From Cephalopachus bancanus (lineage: Eukaryota; Chordata; Mammalia; Primates; Tarsiidae): a stretch of 64,000 nucleotides of DNA. Positions 57,290 through 64,000 of the stretch are shown here, one piece after another; within the stretch, counting starts at the first letter, position 1, and the number at the start of each line of letters is the position of its first letter. The position numbers were made by a program, and so were the translations under genes. The notes beneath the pieces were generated by a model. It was not told where the DNA came from and did no database searches. It worked only from the letters and a program-made list of their open reading frames with translations. The stretch is taken from the NCBI GenBank assembly GCA_027257055.1, contig JAPVLO010002557.1, forward strand, positions 1 through 64,000, read 5' to 3'.

Positions 57290-58707
57290 AGGAGATCTCA
57301 ACAGTTCACATATCCTGACCCCATGAACTGGGACTTGAAACATAATTGGTTATCTTTTCTCATTCGTAATCTGAGTTTAGTAATGTGTATTAAAGATGCT
57401 TTATGCAGTTAATTTTTTAAAAACAAATCTCATATAAAGTGTAGGTTCTAGAAATTTTAGGTCTCTATTAACTCTCTGACAAATCCTTAACCTAGGACAA
57501 CTACTTACTCTGTGCAATTTTGGGATTAAAGACAAACACAGAACACTATGGCCATATTCACTTTTGTTTCAGAAACAAAGTCTTTTGAAATGCAAACATA
57601 GCAGTCTGATAATTCATTATGTGAAATTAACATAAAAGTTTGTCTCTTAAGGGAATATGAAATGTTACTTCTTACAGCACTTCCTGCTTGATTCGAAGTC
57701 TGCTATGCAAGAAAGTGTGGTGCTCCCAGAAAGTTGTGACTTCAGAGCTATTGGCAATCACACAAAAGAGCTGACAGAGAAAGGGACAGTTTTGCTTGCA
57801 GGGAGACCATCATCAAGGAGCCTTTAGTGCCCTCCATTACATCTTCACAGCCCACGTCTGATCTCAGCCTCACAGCAGTGGACAGTCACCTTCAAGTCCC
57901 CTCCTGCTGTTAATGCCCTTCCTCTGCTTCTCCCTGAGCCTCCTCTGATATAAACTGAGCCCACCCAGCCTGTACTTTAGAGGTCATAATGCTTCTGGTG
58001 GAATAAGACGGGATGAAACCACCAGCCTCCATTCATGAAGAAAATTGGGAGAGGCATTCTGTGTGCTTCTCAAGAAGTCCTGATGGATTCCATCTCTTTT
58101 TGTCCCAGGACAAACTCAGTGTTGCACCTATATCCTGATTTTCAACCTTGTTGTTTTATTCTCCCTGCTCTCTCATTCCTACTTCACAGGAATATTTCCC
58201 AAATAAACTACTTGTACTTAAGCCTATGTCAAAGATTTTGCCTTCAGAAGTAGCCCAAACTGTGACAGTGATGTAGTCAAGTGACCATCCAAGATCCTTC
58301 CCTTTGAAAGACCCCATTGCTTTTTCTTTTATCCATACTGTCCCATTTATTCCAAAGTGACATAATATGAATTAATTTTGTCCAAGTTCATTTCATTCAT
58401 TATGAATTTACAACACACTCACATGGGTCTTTGCTCAGTTAAAGTTCTTATCCTACTTGTAATTAAATAGACTGGGACCTGTTTACAGAAGGAGAGTCTG
58501 CCTGGACTCAGGTAACACTTCCTTCCTCTTATCATTCCTCTTATGTTCCCCAGTGACGTTAAGAGTATTGTAGAGAATGCTAAGATTGTTAGTAGATCAT
58601 ACCTTATTTTGAAAATGAGAGTCTCAGAGTTCTGCAATTCCATGTGCCTTATGCCAAAAATGTGAGTATTGTGTGAAAAACTTTTTAAAAAATTCCCTGA
58701 CACAACC
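57290..58707. other. Spacer before the 58.7-kb relic
   Basis: No V gene recognised. A stretch around 58.05-58.25 kb ending 'aataaactacttgtacttaa' looks like the 3' end of some old repeat; the family is unknown. Confidence 0.4.
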
Positions 58708-59143
58708 ATGAATAATGGCCTCTTTTGTTGTGTAGCTCTCGATCTCCTGGGACAAGGTAAGTTCTGGGCATAGGTAAGAAACCCTCCTGGTATTCCCAGT
58801 CCTCAGCCACAGCGTTTCCATGTGGGTTTTCATTGACCACCCCTTTATTTCTACTTCTGATTCTGCGTCCTTTCTCAATGGAACAAATCCAGGAAATACT
58901 CATTCAGGAATTACAGGAATTACTCATTCAGGTTACATCAAGATGTTAGTCACAGAAACGAAGCCTCACACTGTGATAGGACCTGGATATAAAATAACTA
59001 TTTGGTTACTGACTAGATGCATTGCATCACAGCACATTTGTGTCTCTATCAATATTCTCCCATTTGGGGGGAATAAAATCTTCTGAATGAACCACAAGAC
59101 ATTTCCCTGTAGCCCTGAAGACTCCAGATATGTGTATTACTGA
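58708..59143 (+). pseudogene. V relic with intact leader, subgroup unassigned
   Basis: Leader exon 58708-58756 is fully intact (MNNGLFCCVALDLLGQG, donor GTAAGT). The V-like exon from about 58893 reads GNTHSGITGITHSGYIKMLV, TETKPHTVIGPGYKITIW and continues open for about 60 codons from 58893. Its beginning contains a tandem duplication of about 24 bp (58893-58916 and 58917-58940). GIT-S-Y-K-TET loosely resembles TRBV10. Further on, in another frame, PEDSRYVYY followed by TGA at 59141-59143 looks like the FR3 end with the second Cys codon (TGT) changed to a stop. No first Cys or core Trp is clearly placed, and no RSS is visible. Confidence 0.6.
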
Positions 59144-59506
59144 TTGAATATCTTGTCCACATTCTTAATGAATCTTCTTTCTTTTTTTTCACCTAATGTA
59201 CAGCCACTTGGGAAACATAGGTGGTGAGTCCTCATGGCCTCACGTGAAGCACAGGGAGATTCAGACAGAACACAGAAGCCTGTGCTTAGACAGTGAAGTG
59301 CCTATCATGCAAAGTAAAATGTGGCAGCGCAAAATAACATTTCAAATTGTAAGGACCCTGATTCTGAACTGTGAAAACTTTCTAGATGTCAGGCGAGTCT
59401 TTTAATCTAGGGGAACACTGTATACTGACATACAAGTATCTGGAGTTTAAGCAAAAAGAAAAAGAATTAAAAGGTATTTAGCATTGAATTTCATGCAGAG
59501 AAATTT
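59144..59506. other. Short spacer between V relics
   Basis: A 69-codon open frame (59196-59402) includes a leader-donor-like GGTGGTGAGTCC but no convincing V features. I leave it unassigned. Confidence 0.35.
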
Positions 59507-59544
59507 AAACACAAAGGATTTCTCCCTCACTATGGAGTCTGCTA
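59507..59544 (+). pseudogene. Orphan FR3 fragment of a TRBV10-type V
   Basis: About 38 bases that are near-identical to the FR3 of the TRBV10-like pseudogene at 60239-60276: AACACAAAGGATTTCTCCCT then CACTATGGAGTC, coding [11 protein letters not shown] in the V frame. The surrounding sequence is not V-like. It is a stray copy about 730 bp upstream of its source. Confidence 0.7.
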
Positions 59545-59819
59545 GGTGACACTGTTCAGCACACTATCAAAATAGTCATAAAAAAGCAGTATACAAATGA
59601 ATGATTTTATCATAATGAGAATAAATTATGCATAGAAGAACAGATATCATTACTAAAATCAGATAAAGAACTTATGGACTTATACAATTTCTTCAAAAAC
59701 AGACCAAAAAATCTTTCCAATCTGAGCTGTTCAACTGTTTCTATGTAACTGATTTGTTCCTGTGGGGAAGGAAAGGGGTGTGGCCAGTGAGATCTGCAGC
59801 ACAAGCTTTTGTCAGGGAC

Positions 59820-59829
59820 AGTGACATCA
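59820..59829 (+). promoter_or_regulatory. TRBV promoter decamer (CRE-like)
   Basis: AGTGACATCA followed by CTGAG, about 85 bp upstream of the TRBV10-like leader. Confidence 0.75.
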
Positions 59830-59903
59830 CTGAGTCACTGAAAGTCCCAAACTATTTCCCCAGAGCAGGACTGGGAAACAGGAAATTCTTCCATGGACCT
59901 GAA

Positions 59904-60320
59904 ATGGGCAGGGGAATCCTCCTCTATGGCCCTTTTGTCCTGTGAGCAGGTGAAGGCTGGTCACAGGTGGGCTTCCTTCCCTGAAATTCCCAGGGCTTTT
60001 CTCTTGGGATGACAGTATCAAGGTCTGTTCTCCATTACAGGACACATGGATGATGGATTACCCAGAGCCTAAGACACAAGGTCACAGAGACAAGAGAGCA
60101 CGTGACACTGAGTTGTCCATGGACTGAGAACCATGACAATATGTATTGGTATTGACAAGATCTGGGACATGATCCTTACTCAGTTGGTGCTGGTATCACT
60201 GACAAAGAAGCCTCTAATAGCTACAGTGTCTCTGGATCAAACACAAAGGATTTCTCCCTCACTATGGAGTCGGCTATCACCTCCCAGATATTTGTATACT
60301 TCTGTTGCCAGCAGTTAATC
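59904..60320 (+). pseudogene. TRBV10-like V pseudogene
   Basis: Leader exon 59904-59949 (MGRGILLYGPFVL, then TGA, then the GCAG end) is 46 bp with a stop where TRBV10 has Trp; its donor is GTGAAG. V exon from 60041 encodes, with a frameshift after the first few codons, a stretch matching human TRBV10: [20 protein letters not shown] (first Cys), NMYWY followed by TGA (60153-60155, the Arg of WYRQ), QDLGHD, a deletion of several codons, [20 protein letters not shown], and [21 protein letters not shown] (second Cys), followed by a one-base insertion before the CASS codons. Several independent lesions are present. TRBV9 followed by TRBV10 is also the human order. Confidence 0.88.
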
Positions 60321-60359
60321 CACAGTAAAAGAAACTTAAGAAAACACAAGTCTTAAATA
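60321..60359 (+). other. Degenerate RSS of TRBV10-like pseudogene
   Basis: Heptamer CACAGTA at 60321-60327 is acceptable, but the 23-spaced nonamer position reads TCTTAAATA. It is probably inactive. Confidence 0.5.
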
Positions 60360-61869
60360 AAAATATCTATAACTTTAGTTACATTTATTTAATGTATTGC
60401 TCATTGAGACATACCATAAAAAATGAAAAGTTAACTTGCAACGGGGGAAAAACATGAGGAAGACACACAACGCTGATGATTTTGTGTGACAGAGACCATT
60501 TAGGCTCATCAAACACTGGCTCCTCTATGGTTTCCGGCCTCACTTGCAGTTGGGAACATGTAAGCAGGTTCTGAGTAATGGGATTTGGGTAAATATGTTG
60601 TAAGTCAATTCCAAACCTGGCCCTTATAAATATCCCATGGCACTGTGTTGAGGGTGGCTAAGCATACTCCCATGTTCGGAGATTTGGTATATGGCTTAGA
60701 GTTGTGCTTGCAGCTAAGATTTGTTAAAGTGTCATAGGAATATTCAGCAGCAGATCATATAGGAAAAGCACACAAGCAGAATTTAGAGGAGTCCATGTGT
60801 AGGCTTCCTTATGCTCTCCTCCTCCTAAGACGGTCACACAGAGCTCACTCTTCCCCAAACAAAAAAAATTCATAAACACATAGGCAATGTTTCTGTCAAG
60901 GGATCTTATTAGTGACTCAGCACCCTTAAGGTTTAAGGCTAGTCATGTTGACACCCACTGTCTAGCACATACCAAACATCCAGACTCCAGAATAAAATCT
61001 GGTATTCAGTACAATATTGTTTGCAGCACCTACCTAAACACAATGTGCCACTCCTCTCAATTAGGAAAGCTTTGTATCAGTGGAGGACACTGTTAGCTGC
61101 CAAGTTCCCAGAAACCAGCCAGAGGCCAAGCTTGCAAGCAGGACTTTCTAAGCACAGTAATTTAAAGCCTGCTGTGTCAGCTTTTTATTGCACAGACACC
61201 CTTCACCTCTCTTTTGCCATACCTTGATGGACTTAGGAGCTACATGGTACAAATTGCCTAATTATTATATGGAGGCAGCTGTACTCACTGGGTCATAATT
61301 TGGTGGGCAACTGTCCAAAAAATCTGCTCTTGTCACATTGGGCTTTGCCATCATGGGAAGTAAGATTTAGTAAGATAGAGTTGAGCCTCAGAAGTCTTAA
61401 GATTTATATTTTCCATTTTGTGTTAGCATAGCTATCCTTGTCTAACAGGGTCAGTATCTAGAATGAGTAAACAATACATAAGCTGAATAGGCAATCACAG
61501 AAGAGTAAACATAAATGACCACTTGCCATGTGAACGGGTTTTTAACTTTACTTAGAATGAAAGTATTGCAACTTGAAATAGTAAATTATGATCGAAAAAT
61601 AAGTTAATTTAAAATTTTCAAAAATTAGAGTAGATGTATGGACTAGTGAAAATGATCCATATATCCATGACAAAAGACAATTAAAACTACATCGGAAAAC
61701 AGCTTGTGGAATATATTGTGACAAACAGCGTTTCAGGAAAGATTATCAACGTATTTGAGTTACTTTGGTGCTTTCCGCTTAGGTTCTTTTATTGTTTTTA
61801 GTTTTTGTCATTGAGAATTCAGTAGTCAGTGTTTATTCTTGCCAACTTAAAGGTACTCTTCTTATCTTT
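60360..61869. other. Unassigned spacer
   Basis: No gene or V relic recognised. Open frames around 60.9-61.2 kb have no family features. Confidence 0.4.
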
Positions 61870-62700
61870 CAAAAAAATGTTAAAATATAGGTAATGTATA
61901 ATTCAGTTACTTTATTTTAACCCACAATTCAGTGGCATTAAGTATATTTACAATGTATTAGAACTATCATCATTACCTATTTCCAAAGTATTTTCATCTC
62001 CACAAATAGAAACTCTACTCATTAAGCCATAATTCCATATGCCCCATCTCCTGGTAACCTCTAATCTACTTTCTGTCTTTATGATTTATTCTGCTTTAGA
62101 TAATTTACTTATATGGAATCATATAATATTTTTCTTTTTGTGTCACTACACACAATGCTTTCAGGGTTAATTTACATGGCGGCATTTATCACAACTTCAT
62201 TTCATTTTATGGCTGAATAACATTCTCTTGTTTGTATATACCACATCTTGTTTATCCATTCATTAGTTGATGAACATTTGGTTTATCTCCACTTTTTGAC
62301 TATTGTGAATAATGGTGCAATGAACATTGGCCTGGAAATATCTGTTTCATCTCTTGGTTTTTGTTCTTCGTAATATATACCATGGGGTATATGACTGTAT
62401 TATATTTATCCTTTTGAGCAATTGTCAATTATTTTTTTTGTTGCTGGTAGACAATTTTAGATTCCAACTAGCAGAGTACAGATTACAGATTCTTAAAAGC
62501 ATTGCCAATACTTATTTTCTATTTTTCCTCTTTTTTAATTGAAAAATGTTATTATTATAGTCATCTTAATAAGTATGAAGTTGGCATCTCATGGTGACTT
62601 TGATTTGCATATCCCTAATGTGTAAGATTGTAACTGCTTTCTCATGTTCCATTGTTCATTTGTATATCTTCTTTGGAGATAATCTTTTACTTGAAAATTA
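61870..62700 (-). mobile_element. Old L1M 3' region, reverse
   Basis: Long stretch with 'cacaattcagtggcattaag', 'tctactttctgtctttatga', 'ttatggctgaataacattct' and 'gactattgtgaataatggtg', the usual landmarks of a reversed L1M 3' end. Non-coding. Confidence 0.8.
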
Positions 62701-63039
62701 TTACCCTGAAAGAAACTAATACTTGATAGGTTTTTGTAGAGTTTGTCTTGACTTTAGATTTATGTTATTTTACTGAGATGATGCTAAATCCAAAATAAGT
62801 TGAACTTCCCTGAGAAATTTGTTGTTTGTAGTATTTTTGGTGTAGTACTACTGAAACCTTTTTAATATACTGTAGAAGAAAGAAAATGAGTAAATTTATT
62901 GACATTACTGGGAACAGAATTCTTACAAAGAGAAGAGAGAGAAATCTGTGGTCCTGATCTGAATTAGAGGTATCAATATGAACTTAAAATGTTAAGAATT
63001 ATATATTTTTGAATTCTTCCTAGGACGGGAATAAGAAAG

Positions 63040-63460
63040 AAAAAAACATGGAACCAACCATGTGCCCATAGAAGCTGGACTGGATTAAAGAACTGTGGTA
63101 CATATACACAATGGAATATTATGCAGCCTAAAGAAAGACAGACATATGGACTTTGCAGCAACTTGTATGTATTTAGAGTCGATCATACTCAGTGATCTAT
63201 CACAGAAGCAAAGAACAGAGTACCGTATGTTCTCACTCATAAGTGAATCTTGAATAATTATAATGCTATAAGAAAGGAATTGGCAATAGTGGGAAACTGT
63301 CAGGGGAGAGGGGTGGAATCGGCAGTTAGAGAAACTGCTAGGGGAGGGAGGGGCATACATAATCAACAAGGGTATAATCAACCTGAATAATCAACGTTTG
63401 TATACCTAATCCTGAATTGTACCCCACAACTTTATAATAAAAAATAAATGCAATAAAATA
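63040..63460 (+). mobile_element. 5'-truncated L1 3' end, forward
   Basis: 'catatacacaatggaatatt' and 'atgcagcctaaagaaagaca' mark the ORF2 3' end. The 3' UTR carries 'gtatacctaatcctgaattg', shared with the copies at 33.5 and 39.8 kb. It ends in an A-rich tail. Confidence 0.88.
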
Positions 63461-64000
63461 AAGTCAATTGACTGTCCTATTTGCTTTGTGTTTGTGTTCC
63501 CAGTAGCAATAGGCAGAGTATTATAGTTTCAAATGTTATTCTCCAATAAAAGAAACAAAGTAAAATGACTGCTTTCACATCCATGGCAGGGAAAGCACTA
63601 AAACATCTTTTGGCAGAAATCATAGAAAGTGTCAGAACCAAGAAGACATAAAAAAAATCTACAGAGTCAATTTCAAGGAGTTCTCAAAAGCCAAATATGA
63701 GTCAATTCAGGTATTAAAGAAGAATAAGGAGGTTACTAAATTATAAAATTTTAAAAATCGAGGAAGTTATAAAGGCAATAAAAAGAGGTAGGTGAGAATC
63801 TTCCCATTACAAAAGAATGTTAGTTGATATATTCAATTCGAAAGTCCAAGTAACAATCAATGTAATTATAGACAAAGACCACTAGTAGTTGACAAAATGT
63901 TGTTTGTTTGTTTGTTTTTTCTATCAATGCTTTGAATATATTATTTTACTCTCTCCTGGCCTGCAGCGTTTTGCAAAGAAATCTGCTGAATCCCGTATCA
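63461..64000. other. 3' edge of window
   Basis: AT-rich non-coding DNA with a short (GTTT)n run at about 63902-63918. No gene seen. Confidence 0.5.

Larger units (their letters stand above)
50560..57290 (+). repeat. Duplication block B (TRBV5-TRBV9 unit)
   Basis: Old paralogue of 26850-40300. It retains a TRBV9-like gene that block A lost. It lacks about 7 kb that block A has: the homology jumps at about 55397, within an L1M ('acaatgttgtac' then 'ctgtgtagacc'), from 31.09 to about 38.07 kb of block A. Confidence 0.8.

Noticed and set aside
59196..59402. 69-codon open frame considered as another V segment
   Set aside because: Only a donor-like GGTGAGTCC and one Cys are suggestive; no Trp, FR3 or RSS could be placed.

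Overview
The window is the 5' part of a mammalian T-cell receptor beta (TRB) locus, almost certainly from a primate. It contains only germline V segments and their relics, all on the + strand, each with a leader exon of about 49 bp, a short intron, a V exon, and (in the better copies) a 23-spacer recombination signal. No D, J or C segment and no trypsinogen gene is visible. Alu dimers, young L1 3' ends and old L1M/MIR relics fill the spaces. The Alu and L1 3'-end sequences differ from the human Alu and L1 I know and look like strepsirrhine (lemur/loris-type) versions. This species call is an inference; the locus call is secure.

Layout. 3.0-5.0 kb: TRBV1-like (one in-frame stop) and TRBV2-like (intact, but a stop codon sits at the very 3' end of the segment), about 1.5 kb apart. 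13.4 kb: TRBV3-like, fully intact. 17.5 kb: TRBV4-like pseudogene with an LTR-type repeat just upstream of its promoter. 18.4-19.9 kb: an inverted promoter fragment and a V relic. 26.7-27.6 kb: a leader relic and a TRBV5-like pseudogene. 28-40 kb: repeat-rich spacer with a solo LTR. 40.9 kb: TRBV7-like, V exon intact, GC splice donor. 43.8 and 47.0 kb: two V relics. 50.8 kb: second TRBV5-like pseudogene. 53.9 kb: TRBV9-like with intact V exon but a frameshifted leader. 58.7-60.4 kb: an unassigned V relic, a stray FR3 fragment and a TRBV10-like pseudogene. 61.9-63.5 kb: L1 remnants.

The order 1-2-3-4-5-...-7-...-5-9-10 follows the human TRBV order as I know it. Two blocks (about 26.85-40.3 kb and 50.56-57.3 kb) are old copies of one TRBV5-TRBV9 unit that decayed differently: the first lost its TRBV9 gene cleanly, the second lost several kb of spacer.

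Function. Only TRBV3 is unambiguous, with TRBV2 and TRBV7 likely usable. Each V would be joined by RAG through its 23-RSS to a downstream D-J outside the window. Many V genes and relics have a CRE-like TRBV promoter decamer 80-135 bp upstream of the leader, and several have a CTCF-like motif 0.15-1.05 kb upstream in the same orientation. I see no unprecedented biological system here; the interest lies in locus evolution and in borderline-functional V segments.
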